Positions 35,548 to 46,570 are shown, counted from the stretch's first letter. The stretch: DNA of 64,000 nucleotides from Tetracentron sinense (GCA_015143295.1 CM026564.1:16976416-17040415), one strand, 5' to 3'. A program made the numbers and translations. Notes: generated from the letters alone by a model not told the origin.

Positions 35548-36140
35548 GTGGACAGTGTTGATGTCTCCAATCAAAAGATTTCTACTGTTTTGTTGAATGG
35601 AGTCAACTACTTAGCATGGTCCCAATCGGCCAAGTTATACATCAATTGGAAAGGAAAGTTGGGCTATATCACCGAGAAGATAGCTCAACCTGAACAACCT
35701 TCCTTAACTATAAGAAGTGAAGTTGTGAGAATTATTTGGTTATGTCATGGCAACTTCACTCTATGGAGCCAGAATCAGTGGTGGTCTAATGTTCTTGAAG
35801 ACTTGAACACTGCCAAGGACCTACGGGATGCTGTGAAATAGACGTATTCCCAAATGGGAAATACGGCACGTATTTATCAGTTGTAGTAGAGTATCTATCA
35901 ATAATGGTAGGGAGAGACGAGTCTTGTTACCTCCTTTTCTCAGATGAGAAGGATGTAGGAAGAGATGGATCATTACTAGGATCTTTGACTCTCCGATCCA
36001 GATGATTCAATGAAAGTAAAAAAGAAGATAGAGGGGAATAGAATCGTTGAATTTTTGGCAGGTCTGGTGCCTAGATATAAGCAATCTCGAGTTCAAGTAT
36101 TGAGTAGAGAGCCCCTTCCCTCACTCAGTCAAGTGTACTC
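35548..36140 (+). pseudogene. copia gag N-terminal part, broken
   Basis: The frame opens with ISTVLLNGVNYLAWSQSAKL and GKLGYITEKIAQPE, the start of plant copia gag (UBN2-type). After a stop near 35,840 the homology continues as YSQMGNTARIYQL and, further on, VEFLAGLVPRYKQSRVQVLS and LPSLSQVYSYL in other frames. The capsid-like domain is thus recognisable but disrupted. Confidence 0.85.
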
Positions 36141-36144
36141 CTAT

Positions 36145-36440
36145 CTGTTGACTATGGTATAAAATATTAGTACGTATCGGCTGATACGTACCTATTTTTG
36201 GCCCACCCGATACATTGGCACACTGGATTGTTTTTTTACAGCATATCGTGGCCGTATCGGGCTATTGGCCCATATCCGTATTGGCCATATCGGTACCGAT
36301 ATGGGCCGATACACATAGTTTGGACAATGTTAAATTTGTTGAGGTACCGACCAATATAAACTGATACGAGCCGATATGGGCCAATATGGGCCTTAAAATT
36401 GTACATTTTTTTCCATTTTGTGGTGTTTTGAAACACCTCC
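36145..36440. repeat. stretch rich in gccgatacg/ccgatatgg motifs
   Basis: Many short copies of cggctgatacg, cgatatgggcc and related words lie in about 290 bp inside the copia remnant. It recalls the aaccgatac repeats at 45.1 and 52.1 kb, which suggests a diverged member of that repeat type. Confidence 0.5.
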
Positions 36441-36737
36441 AAACCCTATTTTCTCTCCCAAATGTATTTCATAATCAAATTGTAAGCCTAAAACAACAAC
36501 TCCATTGTTGAAAAAAAAAGATCTCAGCATTTGATTTTGGATTTGAAAGGTCTTTCTCAAAATTTTGAAGGTAGTAAAAACTTGCTGTCTTCTTCCTTGC
36601 CTTTACCCGTGGTGGATATTGAGAGTAATAAAGTATGTATTGCTCCTGTTGAGGAGTTGTAGGTGTATTCAAGACAGAGAAGAAAGAACACTCATCTTCT
36701 CTGCCAAGAAGTCTCCTCCTATTTGGGAGGTTCGTAA

Positions 36738-37088
36738 ATGGGGCATGGGCGGAGATGGGTATTGATGGGTAAACCCGACTCGGATTCAGGCCGGGAATGG
36801 ATTTAAGTCGCCCCGCCCGTTTCTAATTTAAATGCTTATTTTACCCTAAAATTACTTTAATATCATATATATATAATATAAAATACCAAATTGACCTGCC
36901 CCGACTAGTTCTTTGCGGGATGGGGTGGTACCGGGACAGGGCTAATAAGGGTTTTGATAAACGAGGATGGGGTCACCCACCTCGCTCCACCCCAGGTGTG
37001 GGATAGGAACAGGGCAGGAGTCTTCCCATTAGGGGCGGGGAAGGATTGGGGGCACCCCGGCCTAAACCTGCCCCATTGCCATCCCAAA
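36738..37088. mobile_element. MITE-like GC-rich insertion in copia remnant
   Basis: The left edge (tggggcatgggcggagatggg) and right edge (reverse complement gggatggcaatggggcagg) are similar and GC-rich, unlike the copia sequence on both sides. The interior is AT-rich around 36,820-36,890. It looks like a small inverted-repeat element. Boundaries are approximate, TSD unresolved. Confidence 0.45.
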
Positions 37089-37089
37089 C

Positions 37090-37390
37090 CCTGCCTATCT
37101 CTCCTGTTGTTAATAATACTAATCTTCCTATTACTGTTTGGAAAGGAGTTCGTACATGCACCCAACAACGTATCTCCCGCTTTGTTACTTACAACTCTAT
37201 GTCTCCATCATTTTGCTCCTTTGTCTCATCTTTATCTTCTGTTTCTATATCACGTAGTGTTTATGAGGCCTTATCTGATCCTAGATAGAGTCAAGCAATG
37301 TGAGGAGATGCAGGCCCTCGAAAAGAATGCTACATGTGATCTTGTTGACTTGCCAAAAGAAAAAGAGTTAGTGGGATGTGCCATCCTTGC
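37090..37390 (+). pseudogene. copia integrase-end/RT-start fragment
   Basis: In shifting frames: LPITVWKGVRTCTQQRISRF, SSVSISRSVYEALSDPR and CEEMQALEKNATCDLVDLPK, the conserved copia segment leading into RT. The equivalent of VGCKWVF (VGC) is reached at 37,372, after which homology is lost to a tandem array. Confidence 0.87.
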
Positions 37391-37429
37391 CCCTTGGTAA
37401 CACTCAAGCTATAATTTTTAGAAAAAAAT

Positions 37430-37800
37430 GTATAGTTTAATATGGCATTGCCATGGGGCATAGGGGGCAATTGCTCCCTGAATTTTTGGAAAAAAATTAT
37501 TAGCCATGGGGCATGGAGGCAATATTCCCCAATGAACTTGTGATAAAATAATCTTTTATACTATGTTTTATTATTTAACAAGACATAACCATGGGGCAAA
37601 GGACAGCTACCCCCTTAACTTTTGAAAAAACAATTATACTATATTATTTAATTATTTAATAGGGCATAGCTATGAGACAAGAGGGCAACTACCTCCCCTA
37701 ATCTTTTTAAAACAAAATAAATCATTTATACTATGTTATTTTATTATTTAATAGGGCATCGCCATGGGACAAGATCCAGCTTCCCCCGTAGGCTGTAAAT
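37430..37800. repeat. tandem array, about five units of 60-100 bp
   Basis: Repeated block: ngggcatngccatggggcaa, nagggcaactnccccctaac, then an AT-rich tail tatactatgttattttatta. Copies start near 37,443, 37,500, 37,585, 37,663 and 37,755 and vary in length. It replaces the RT sequence of the copia element. Confidence 0.75.
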
Positions 37801-38029
37801 AAGGAGAAACAATACAAGTAGGATATGTGCGAAACTTACCGATGAGATGGGCCACAAACTGTCATAGAAAAATGGGGACTATGCCCCCAAACCCCCCATG
37901 GCTACACCCAAAATATTTAATACCTACCTAATAATTCTCTACAAGTCCATCAATAATTATTAACATTTTTTAATCAACCATCGCTTGCCCCTACAAGAAA
38001 ACCCTAGCTCTGGCCATGCTAACAAACAT

Positions 38030-38560
38030 AAGATTTGTAGCAAAGTCAGGGACATGTAGAAATTAGTACAGATATAAGAGGCATAGAATGAGTAGCAACA
38101 CTATCCTTCCCCGAAATACAAGAATAGGTACCATCAGCAACTCTAACCCAACATTTCCCATAACAATTATAATAGGTGGAGAAAAGGGACGAAGTACCCA
38201 TCATGTGGTCGGTAGGATCAGATGAAGTGGGGGCTGCATAGGTAGGATCAGATGAAGAACAGGCCAAGGAAATTAAGTGAGCAAAGGAACCACTCAGCCT
38301 CCAAAACGACCCCCTCTACCTGCAATTGTAGGAGCTCTGTGAGGACAGAAACGGAAATTCCAACAGGTCCCCTTGGTATAATTGGGTATGACCGCAGTGC
38401 TCACACTTGAGCTTGTCCTTCTCATTAGTAGCTGGCCACACACTCCACCTCTACTGCCACTCCAGCCACCTCTCTGAGACATGATGCCTAAAGCAGACCT
38501 CTTGGGGGTAGAGGATTGCTGCTTTGAACTTTTCCTGCTCTTTTCACTCAACAGATAGAT
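38030..38560 (-). pseudogene. copia gag end/protease region, inverted
   Basis: Minus strand: RSALGIMSQRGGWSGSRGG and TKGTCWNFRF (degraded zinc knuckle, CxHCG...KGTCW type), RAPTIAGRGG, then SSDPTDHMMGTSSLFSTYYN and VRVADGTYSCISGKDSVA, the region around the copia protease. It is the part missing between the plus-strand pieces at 36,140 and 36,540, but in opposite orientation. Confidence 0.85.
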
Positions 38561-38948
38561 ATTGTCATAATTTTTGGACCAGGTATTACATGTGCATGAA
38601 TTTCTTAAATTTCATGCGGTCATAGAGTAGCCATGTTTTGCATGAGATAACTGTTAATGATATGATGTTAATTCAACTATTCATGATTATACAATTAATT
38701 GAGTCTATTAAAAAAGGTCCTCCAACGTTGAATGTGCTTCTTGGGACAGCAGTTTCCCAGATGATTTTACACCTTATATTCTTTGATGGATTTATTGCTT
38801 TTGTTCCTCATAATTGCTTGTCCACAAGACCTTAGTGTGTTGTTTGTTCAATGCTCTCATTTTGGTTACCTCCTAGAAATTATGTACTAATATATCATTG
38901 TGACGTTGTGATCACATTTCCATATGATTGTTGGTGCTTCTTTTATAG

Positions 38949-39098
38949 GTGTTGTATTATCTTGTTAGGGTGGAGCCATTTACTACTCTGTCAATTCATC
39001 TACAAGGTGGAAAGTTTGATCACGCAGACAGAATGTTCTCTGATATAGCTGCTACTTGGAATGGTGTTCTCGAGGACATGAGTGATGTGAAGGAGTTG
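38949..39098 (+). pseudogene. BEACH pseudogene exon 16
   Basis: Acceptor ttttatag, donor ttg/gtaaga. [40 protein letters not shown] and [10 protein letters not shown]: core BEACH helix region (PF...LQ.GKFD.ADR.F). Open and in phase with exon 15 across a 4.4-kb intron. Confidence 0.9.
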
Positions 39099-39209
39099 GT
39101 AAGAACTTGTTCGATAGTTTCTTCAATTGGTTTTCCAGTGCCTTGGTCTTTTATCATCGTTTGTGAAATATGGTTAGTCATATTTGTTTATTTATCTGAT
39201 ACATCTTAG

Positions 39210-39294
39210 GTTCCGGAGCTATTCTATATCCCTGAGATCCTAACCAATGAAAACTCCATTGATTTTGGTACAACACAACTGGGAGGAAAGCTTG
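39210..39294 (+). pseudogene. BEACH pseudogene exon 17
   Basis: Acceptor catcttag, donor cttg/gtatgt. VPELFYIPEILTNENSIDFG, TTQLGGKL: the conserved ELIPEFFY/F..N.N.FD.G segment. Open. Confidence 0.88.
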
Positions 39295-39405
39295 GTATGT
39301 ATCTCTAATACTTGGCACCATTAGATATAGAAGTACTGCATTCTATCTCAAAATGTACATTGTGAAAATGAAATAAAACTTCTTGATTCACATTCACTAT
39401 TGCAG

Positions 39406-39557
39406 AATCTGCCGAACTACCACCTTGGGCTGAAAACCCAGTCAATTTCATGCATAAGCACCGAATGGCTATTGAGAGCGAGCATGTTTCACCGAATGGC
39501 TATTGAGAGCGAGCATGTTTCTGCACATTTGCATGAATGGATCGACCTCATATTTGG
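39406..39557 (+). pseudogene. BEACH pseudogene exon 18 with 31-bp duplication
   Basis: ESAELPPWAENPVNFMHKHR and MAIESEHVS match the conserved LPPWA..P..F...R.ALES..VS segment. A 31-bp tandem duplication (39,460-39,490 and 39,491-39,521) then shifts the frame; the expected SAHLHEWIDLIFG follows out of frame. The donor is gg/gcaagt: either a GC-AG intron or a decayed GT. Confidence 0.92.
39460..39521. repeat. exact 31-bp tandem duplication in exon 18
   Basis: The unit beginning accgaatggctattgagagc and ending catgtttc is present twice without differences. Thirty-one is not a multiple of three, so the frame is lost. Identity of the copies indicates a recent event. Confidence 0.95.
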
Positions 39558-39731
39558 GCAAGTCTAGTTTCTTAAAAAGATTTTTTATTTGTTCCCATCA
39601 TTCTCTGTTCTCCTTTCTGGTCATTCAGTTTGTTCCATTTTTTCAGAAGGATATGGCTCATGTCAAAAAATTTATTACTTTTTTCACTTTTCTTTAAACT
39701 AATATCTAGATTAATGAATTGGAACCTTCAG

Positions 39732-39828
39732 ATATAAGCAGCGAGGAAAAGAAGCTATAATGGCGAATAACGTGTTCTTTTACTTAACTTATGAAGGGAC
39801 AGTTGACATTGATAAAATCACAAACCCA
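39732..39828 (+). pseudogene. BEACH pseudogene exon 19
   Basis: Acceptor ccttcag, donor cca/gtaagt. [20 protein letters not shown] and [12 protein letters not shown]: conserved DLIFG-YKQ-G..A. block. Open; codon split g/a restores Gly with the preceding exon. Confidence 0.9.
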
Positions 39829-39902
39829 GTAAGTCTACTTGCCTCTGCTATGTTGTCCTTTCAATTTGCAGATTAGTTTCTTATGTTCATTCCCTGAAAT
39901 AT

Positions 39903-40016
39903 GTACAACAACGTGCTACACAAGACCTGATCCCATACTTTGGACAAACCCCGTCCCAGCTTTTAACTGGCCCTCACTTGAAGAAGAAGCCATTAGAAGA
40001 TGTTCTTCATTTGCAG
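39903..40016 (+). pseudogene. BEACH pseudogene exon 20, acceptor lost
   Basis: VQQRATQDLIPYFGQTPSQL, LTGPHLKKKPLEDVLHLQ: the end of the BEACH domain (FGQTP.QL). The bases before it (ctgaaatat) lack the AG of an acceptor, so it could not be spliced normally. No following WD40 exons were found in the remaining window. Confidence 0.87.
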
Positions 40017-41150
40017 ATACGTCTTGATTTCAAGATGACTTGAACACTTTTTGATGTTTTAAATGATTGTGTGTGTGTTTTGAAATTCTCCCCTACATAT
40101 ATTCGGCTTAGGAAGAACTGTGAAATTAAACATTAGCGTTGACTGACCGGCGTGGGCGCGATACATATCTTATGCTTGAGGGATGACTGATACACACCAA
40201 ATTGACTTGTAAAAGAAAAGAAAAATAAATAATAATAAATGCTAAATAAACCTCAAAAATGTTGAATTATGTAGCCGACTCCAAATAGTTGGGATGGTGA
40301 TGATGATGGTTGGGTTGGAATAAGTGGAAAGTAGAGTTCTAGCTTATGGACTAATAATTCAAGGGCACTGGGGATGTAAAGATTTGAATGTAGAATTAGG
40401 ATATCAAGAAGTTAATATTTGAAGGATATGGAATAAAGAGGGGCTAATGAATTGGATTTTAGGGATATATTATTAACTAGGGTTAGAGGGAAAATTAACC
40501 CAAATAACTATAAATATTTAAGTTGGGATTACTATGAGTAGTATATTCAGAATTTACTATGATCATACTAGTGGACCTTACTTTAAGTAGTAAATTTAAT
40601 ATTTTCGGAAACTAGACAAAAAATGGAATTTTACTAAAAGATACTAAACAGATCGAGAAGGGGTAACGGGTAAAAAAAATCTATTTAGGTGAAGAATGGA
40701 GTTCAAAGCCTGTGAACAAAGAAGTAATCAATAAAAGAACTATGAACTTATGGGTGCTAAAAGGCTGAACCAGATTCAGAAATTGGATAGAACTAAGGAA
40801 AGCATATAATCAATAAAAGAATGTGAAATCAACAAGCAAAAGATACCAATTGAGGGTGCTAATCTGAATGGAATTATCCACATTCCACCATAAATAAGTA
40901 GGATAATAAACTACCATGATCCTTGGAATAAATCACCATGAGAATCCCATAAGACAAATATTATTTTTTGTTGATTTAAAGCTCAAGAAAACATTTTTTT
41001 AAAAAAAACACTCAGGAGGAGTGGGGTTTGGCAGACCCCTACTGGTCAATTAATTAAGAAAAATTGGTGGGGGGGGGGACATAAAACCTTACCCCTACAG
41101 ACTCAAGAAAATAGAAAAATTAGATTCTAACATTTCTAAGACTCCCTAAA
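40017..41150. other. no gene recognised
   Basis: AT-rich sequence beyond the last BEACH exon, including a G-run at 41,068-41,078. I saw neither WD40 exons of the BEACH gene nor mobile-element ends. The pseudogene copy therefore breaks off here. Confidence 0.5.
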
Positions 41151-42240
41151 CCTATTTTATCTAGCTGAATCAGAGCTTTAATTTTCTTGGGAATACTTTA
41201 ATTTTCTTGGGAATATTATCAGGCATATGAAAAATACCCGAAGCCATTCTTTCACACCCAAGATTAGCCAACTCATCAGCCACTGAATTAGCTTCCCGAT
41301 AGATGTGATGGAGAGAAAAACTACCCGTCACAAGAGTCTTAATCTGTTTATTCCAATATCAAGTTTTCCAAGATCCCGAAACTGTGCCATTCCACTCGTC
41401 AACCACTCTTAGAATCCGATTCAATAATCACATTGAACATATGAAGACTCTTACAAAGATATAACCCATCTAAAAGGGCACGAGTTTCTGAAATTTAGTT
41501 AGAGCAACTACCATAGTGATAGGAAAAGTAAGCAACAAAATTATCATTGTGATATCTAATGATACCCCCTCCTCCCGCATTACCAGGATTACCGTTCGGC
41601 GCACCATCACCATTCAACTTAAATTTGGATCGAGGAGGATATATCCATTTTACAAGAAGCACCCTGATAGAAAATGCTCTAGTAAGGAATAAGGGAGATA
41701 AATCAAAATGCTTATTCTCGTAAAAGGAGTGGATAGCACAAACTTTTTTAGTGATGAAGGCAATGAGAAATCTAGCATTACACGATATAGAATCATGTTT
41801 CCGCTTGCATCTCACTATCCAAAATTTCCAAACAATCAAGGCTGTAATGAGGATGACAAGATCTTTTTTTTTCTACAAGAAGCTGCTCTAAACCACCTTG
41901 TTAAGGTATATTGGATAGAATCAAGATTGTTGTAATAAATGAAGCACCAAGAGGAGAAATATTTCCAAAGTAACGAAACAAGCTCACTATTATTCAAAGA
42001 TGGTTAGTACTCTCAACACAAAGAGAATTGCAACAACAACATTTACTAACCTTTAGAATACAAATCTTTTGAATTGTCATATCAGTTGGAATGATACGAT
42101 GCATAATTTTCCAGCAAAAGACCCGAATTTTAGTAGGGACAATCGGATTCCAGACAAATTTCGTCCACTCTAACTCATTCCTTTTATCCCTCATTATTTC
42201 CCAAGTAGATTGAACATAGAAATCTCCAGTAGAGGTGGAA
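41150..42240 (-). mobile_element. LINE-type remnant: zf-RVT and RNase H
   Basis: Minus-strand order: WTKFVWNPIVPTKIRVFCWK and CCCNSLCVESTNHL (zinc-finger RT region, 42,194-41,994), then LLVKWIYPPRSKFKLNGDGA with NPGNAGGGGI (RNase H start, first catalytic Asp present), and beyond a stop near 41,495 the RNase H end with EANSVADELANLGCERMASG (about 41,330-41,240). This is the 3' end of a non-LTR element of a lineage with a C-terminal RNase H, different from the LINE at 12-16 kb. It is broken by stops. A domesticated RNase H-like gene is an alternative origin. Confidence 0.78.
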
Positions 42241-42374
42241 TTCCAAACATATTTGTCTTCCTCATTAGAAATAGAGTAGTTACTAGTTTTAATACTAACT
42301 ATTACTTATAAAATTCAAATATAAGACTTAAATTTAACTCTTTTTATGAATAAAAGAATTGAATTGTGAAGGAT

Positions 42375-43250
42375 TTACAAAAGAGGAATGAGACTATTCC
42401 CCCTATAACTATAACTACTTACAAAAAGACAGTCATAAAAAGCAATTTCACTCAATTCTGGACAAAAATTTACATGTGGCATACTCAAACTTCTTATGTG
42501 CAGCTGACCAATTTCAAAGGCCCCACTCAATTGAGGTGCATCGTTTGGGGATTGAGGAGTGCATCCCATTAAATATCTTTTTGTTATGTAACTTCTATTA
42601 TTACTGGAAGGAAAAGAAATTCGACAATGTTTGTACAATTCACAAACTTCACACTAAAACTTAGAGTTATATGACTCAACAAACTTGTTTGGAAATAATA
42701 ATCTAAGAGACTTTGAGGATAAATGACCCAAGAGAGTATGCCATAAAGATAATCTCCCTAATACTACTGGAATCATAGATAAAAGTAATAGGTGTACAAT
42801 GTACTGCCTGTATCAAACAAGTATAGCCCATTGGATTCACAACCACCTCTAATCGTCCTCTTCATATTCAAGTCCTTTTTTTTTAATCGATAATCAAGCA
42901 TGTATATTAGAAAAGAGAAAACATAATTACATACCATAAGATAGTTCATGAGCTCGTGAACCCTAAAGAGCGAGGCAGAAAGAAAGAAAGCAAATTATAT
43001 GGTAACCCCTAACTGGTTGTCCAAAACTTATCCGAGCAGCACAGTCAGGCTAACAAAACCCCCCCAGACGTTCTAAAACTCCCCAGACGTTCTAAACCCC
43101 TATTGGCAAGTTTAATATTGGTAGAAGTATCATAGGAAAGAAAACCATCTCTTACCAATCATATGAGCAGAGATTCCAGAATCGATGATCCTTTTAGTGG
43201 ATGAATGAGGAGAATCATGATTAGAAGTTACGAATATACCTGATTGCTCT
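42375..43250 (-). mobile_element. Ty1/copia remnant: protease to GAG-pre-integrase
   Basis: Minus strand: TKRIIDSGISAHMIGK (protease DSG active-site region, about 43,200-43,150), then WHTLLGHLS (about 42,745-42,718) and CEVCELYKHCRISFPSSNNR (about 42,650-42,590), the GAG-pre-integrase zinc region. Frameshifts and stops separate the blocks, and a poly(T)-started insertion lies between them. This is a different copia family from that at 35.5-38.6 kb. Confidence 0.78.
42872..43110 (-). mobile_element. probable LINE/SINE 3' end nested in copia remnant
   Basis: A T-run (42,872-42,881) followed by aatcgataatcaagcatg resembles the reverse complement of the LINE 3' ends (ttttaccgatc-A tail). It separates two blocks of the copia fragment. 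A short duplication ccccagacgttctaaa occurs at 43,064-43,098. TSD not established. Confidence 0.45.
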
Positions 43251-45061
43251 ATAGGTGTCTCTGTGTCTGAGATTGAAGAGATGTCTTGAGAGCAGCAAGT
43301 GATTCTAGAGCTCTCTTTTCTCTAAGAGATGTCTTTCGACATTATGCAAATTGTTTAGGTCCTTTTCCACGAGAACCTGGAGCTCTCTTTTCTCTAAGAT
43401 TGATGTTTTCTTGTCTGAAAGACACTCTATTTTCTAAAACTAAAGTACATACTTGTTTTATTGAGTTACTCTATAAATAATTCTGGGGACCTTTATAATC
43501 CGAGTAACTGAAGGTCATACTTCATTCTAATATTTGTTACTCACTGCTCATATGAAAAAAACATATGAGCTCTGAGTTCTTACGAGGTTCCTGTATGTAG
43601 GCTAAGCTTAGTGTCGGTGATGTTGTGAAATGTTGCATCAAAAAGATAACTTATTTTGGTATCTTTGTTGAGGTAAATCAAAGCTTCTGTTGCTTATGTT
43701 TCTCATTAAACTATTTTCTTGTCAGATTTTTCTCCATCAAATTTTGACCTAAATATACTCATGAAGGTTGAAGGAGTACCTGCACTGATTCACCAGTCGG
43801 GAGTGTCATGGCCCATGGGATGCCACTTTGGATCCCTCGTTGTTTTTCAAAATTGGTAAGGTATTTAAGTGTACTAACTGACCAAAATATAGTAATTGTC
43901 CTGCTTTATTTTAAGATGTTGGGAGTGGTCGATGAGCATAGGGCATTGATTTGGTAAACCTAGGTTGGGTTAAAAGTTTGAGCTTTCCCTCTTGCCAATT
44001 TATCTCCTGCCCTTATTACAATATTAATGTTATGGGACTTTGCTAGTTGCTTTTTCTATAGTTAGCAGAATGAGATATGGCATTGTGCATGTTGGATATG
44101 TTTCATAACCAAATTCTTGTGTGATTGGGGTTAGTTCTATCTTGCAGCTCAGTATTATCTATTCAAAGCCTTACTGAATTCTTAGGAATATCTGTTTGGT
44201 TGTAGATTGTCGAAGTAAAAGTTCACCTATTGGATTTTGCACCTGAACGCATCACCTTATCATTAAAAGAAATACGGTAACCTTCTTCTGGATCTATCTT
44301 TTCCTTGTATCCTGGATTCCCATGTAGATTAAGTGATCTTTTCATTGAACTGTTAAAAGTTGTGTTGGTCTTTCTCCTATGGCAGCAAGACCCACTGATC
44401 AAGGCCTTGGAGTATGTAATTGGTGACAGTAATTCCTTGGATGGGAGACTTGAAGCAGCACAAACAGATGTAGAGGTTCTTGACTCCACCCTCATAGTAG
44501 GATTGCATATCTGTTTTTCTTGTGGCATCTTGAATGTGCTTATGTATAATTTTTAAAAGGTTTTGAATTTGGAGTAGGGACTTCTATCAAAACATATTGA
44601 AAATTTGAAACATATTGACTCTCGAAAATGCGAGAAAGGCGGCCATCTATGAGTCATTTTATGATGGTATTAGTGACTCATTGTTGTTCTAAATCATCTA
44701 TGAGTGATTTTATCATGGTTTGATTTAACACATTGACTTTTTAATTTAGGGTTTAGAAACTCTGTCCCTATGTGGTTGCACTATTTGTATATGTAATATT
44801 ATGTGTTTTAATTTATCCTGTTTAGGGGCATGCAACCTAATTAAGAAATTATATGTCCCATAACATAGTGCAGCCTATGAGTCTCTGATGTGGCTGCTCT
44901 CTCATCTCTTGGGGGTTCGCAACCTCTTGTATCATGTGTCGTTATGGGAGCTTTCCCATGTTCATGGGGACACAATGTCTGACATGTAGGCTATTCTTGG
45001 AGCTCATACCCTTTCTCTTAGGAAGATAATTCTTCTACTCAGTTCATATAAATAAAATTCG

Positions 45062-45375
45062 TTGAAACCGATACAAAACAGGCGATACGTATAAGTTTCA
45101 TTAACCCCCTATACGATATTTATATTTTATACTGATACAAAATGGGCGATACATATAGTTTTTTAATTCATTGTGTAATTGTAATTGTGTTTGCTACTTT
45201 GTCTTTGAGTCACTTCCCATGACTTTATATTTGGTTCCTATAATTCATTGATTTTTTAAAATTTTGATTTTTTTTTTAGATTGTTAAAAAAAGGGAATGT
45301 ATGTATCATCTGAAACCGATTCTAATAGGTTTCGGTTGGGACTGATACTTTTCCTGAAACCATATTTTTAATCCT
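45062..45375 (+). repeat. dispersed repeat, copy 1 (aaccgatac type)
   Basis: The order tgaaaccgatac, ggcgatacgtat, cccctatac-atattta, actgatac, aattcattgtgtaattgtaatt, ccatgactttatatttggt, a T/A-rich stretch, then gaaaccgattct-ataggttt-ggtt and accatatttttaatcc is repeated in the same order at 52,146-52,472. Copies differ by many substitutions and short indels. Probably a MITE or an old solo element; ends uncertain. Confidence 0.75.
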
Positions 45376-46423
45376 TGACTCATATTCTGATACATGCACT
45401 AGTGCCACATTTTTTGGCACGTAGGGAGAATGGTGTTTCTATCCATCCTTAATGCTACTATATATGCAAGTATTCCTCCAAAAGTGTAAACTTCCATGCA
45501 ATAGGTCGCCATCAAGTTCCCAATGGCTCCATGCCTGCCCAAATTAGAAATATATCAACACAATGCACTTAAGAAAATTCACCCGTCCCCTTTTTGCCAC
45601 ATCGTACACGCTACCGTCTAACAATTTAATGAGAACTATTGATTGCATGTCTGTAAGATTTAAACAACATAGATGAAAATATCCATGTATCTATATTACA
45701 TATCATCTACTTATTAGTTTCAATGGCTATAAATTGTAGAGCACATTGAAAGACACAGACATTCATAAATCAGAAAACTGTAGATTTTATATTTTAAAGT
45801 TCTTTCCTAGTAGCTGTATAGACGTATGGCATCTCTTAGCAAAGTGGGTATATAAACTTAAAGAATATGGTAATGCTTCTTGCTTTGATTAGACCCTTAA
45901 TCTCTTCATTTTTTTTACTTTTACCCTGATAAAAAAGTATTTTCTAATTTCATACCGGTTTTAACCATTATTTAGAAGGCGAAGGACGGAAGGAGTGAGG
46001 GAAGATTTTAGGACCTCCGGAAGCATGCTCACTCATTTTGAAAATATTATGAAAATTGCAGTGAGATTCAAAAAAGTAATGCGAGAATATATATATTCAC
46101 ATATAATATCGTTTTGAGAGGCAAAAAAATACTGTATTTTGGATTTTTCCTTTTGTCTGTATATACATATTGAGAAACAAATGATGTTAGGTCATCAATT
46201 CATTTCACGGATTATCGAATCCAACAAACGGTCACAACTATGGGCCAATAGCTCCAAATGCCCTCAACATCTACTAGTGAAATCCTTAATGTAAAATAGA
46301 GACTCGAAAGGATTTCACCATATTCAAGTTATTAAACATGATTAATGAAGTTTAGAAAAAGAAACAGAGAACATATTTAACTCTCAATTATGACACAAGG
46401 ATCCTGTTTCTTCTGTTAGTGTA

Positions 46424-46570
46424 TGAGGCGCACGCAGCACGCCTCAAAATTTAGGAGAGGCTCAAGGTGTTAATTGTGCACCTCACACTTTGAGGAGTGA
46501 GATTGAGCCTTTAGGGGATTTGAGCATCTAAGGTGCTTCAAGGTGTAAGCCTCACATGCCTTTTAAAACA
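46424..46570. repeat. aggcgc/gcctc-rich repeat
   Basis: gtatgaggcgcacgcagcacgcctc ... ctcaaggtgtaagcctcacatgcc resembles the stretch at 5,040-5,150 and, more loosely, the ends at 11,518 and 16,868. An old dispersed repeat; class unknown. Confidence 0.45.

Larger units (their letters stand above)
35548..37390 (+). mobile_element. Ty1/copia remnant, gag and start of RT
   Basis: A gag N-terminal part (35,548-36,140) is followed by pieces from the integrase/RT boundary (36,540-36,730 and 37,090-37,390), interrupted by other repeats. The integrase core and most of RT/RNase H are missing. The gag end and protease-proximal part lie in inverted orientation at 38,030-38,560. It sits in the intron between exons 15 and 16 of the BEACH pseudogene. 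Confidence 0.8.
468..40016 (+). pseudogene. SPI: SPIRRIG/BCHA-like PH-BEACH pseudogene (unprocessed, partial)
   Basis: Intact plant relatives (Arabidopsis SPIRRIG and its paralogue) are very large BEACH-domain proteins of about 3,600 residues, involved in membrane trafficking and mRNA-granule biology. Here more than twenty exon pieces lie in the right order and mostly with fitting splice sites: segments upstream of the PH domain (468-31,649), the PH-domain region (31,824-33,558) and the BEACH domain (33,492-40,016, with the signature [13 protein letters not shown] and YPVFP). Retained introns mean segmental duplication rather than retroposition. It is not functional: stops at 18,383, 30,790 and 31,836; frameshifts near 11,295, 18,803, 30,570, 34,275 and 39,490; a LINE in an exon; a missing exon; no WD40 exons downstream. 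The 5' exons lie left of the window. Family assignment rests on remembered family motifs, not on a search. Transcription of parts is possible but nothing here shows it. Confidence 0.92.

Noticed and set aside
36954..37400. 148-codon plus-strand frame
   Set aside because: It crosses the junction of the GC-rich MITE-like insertion and copia sequence in a frame that matches neither.
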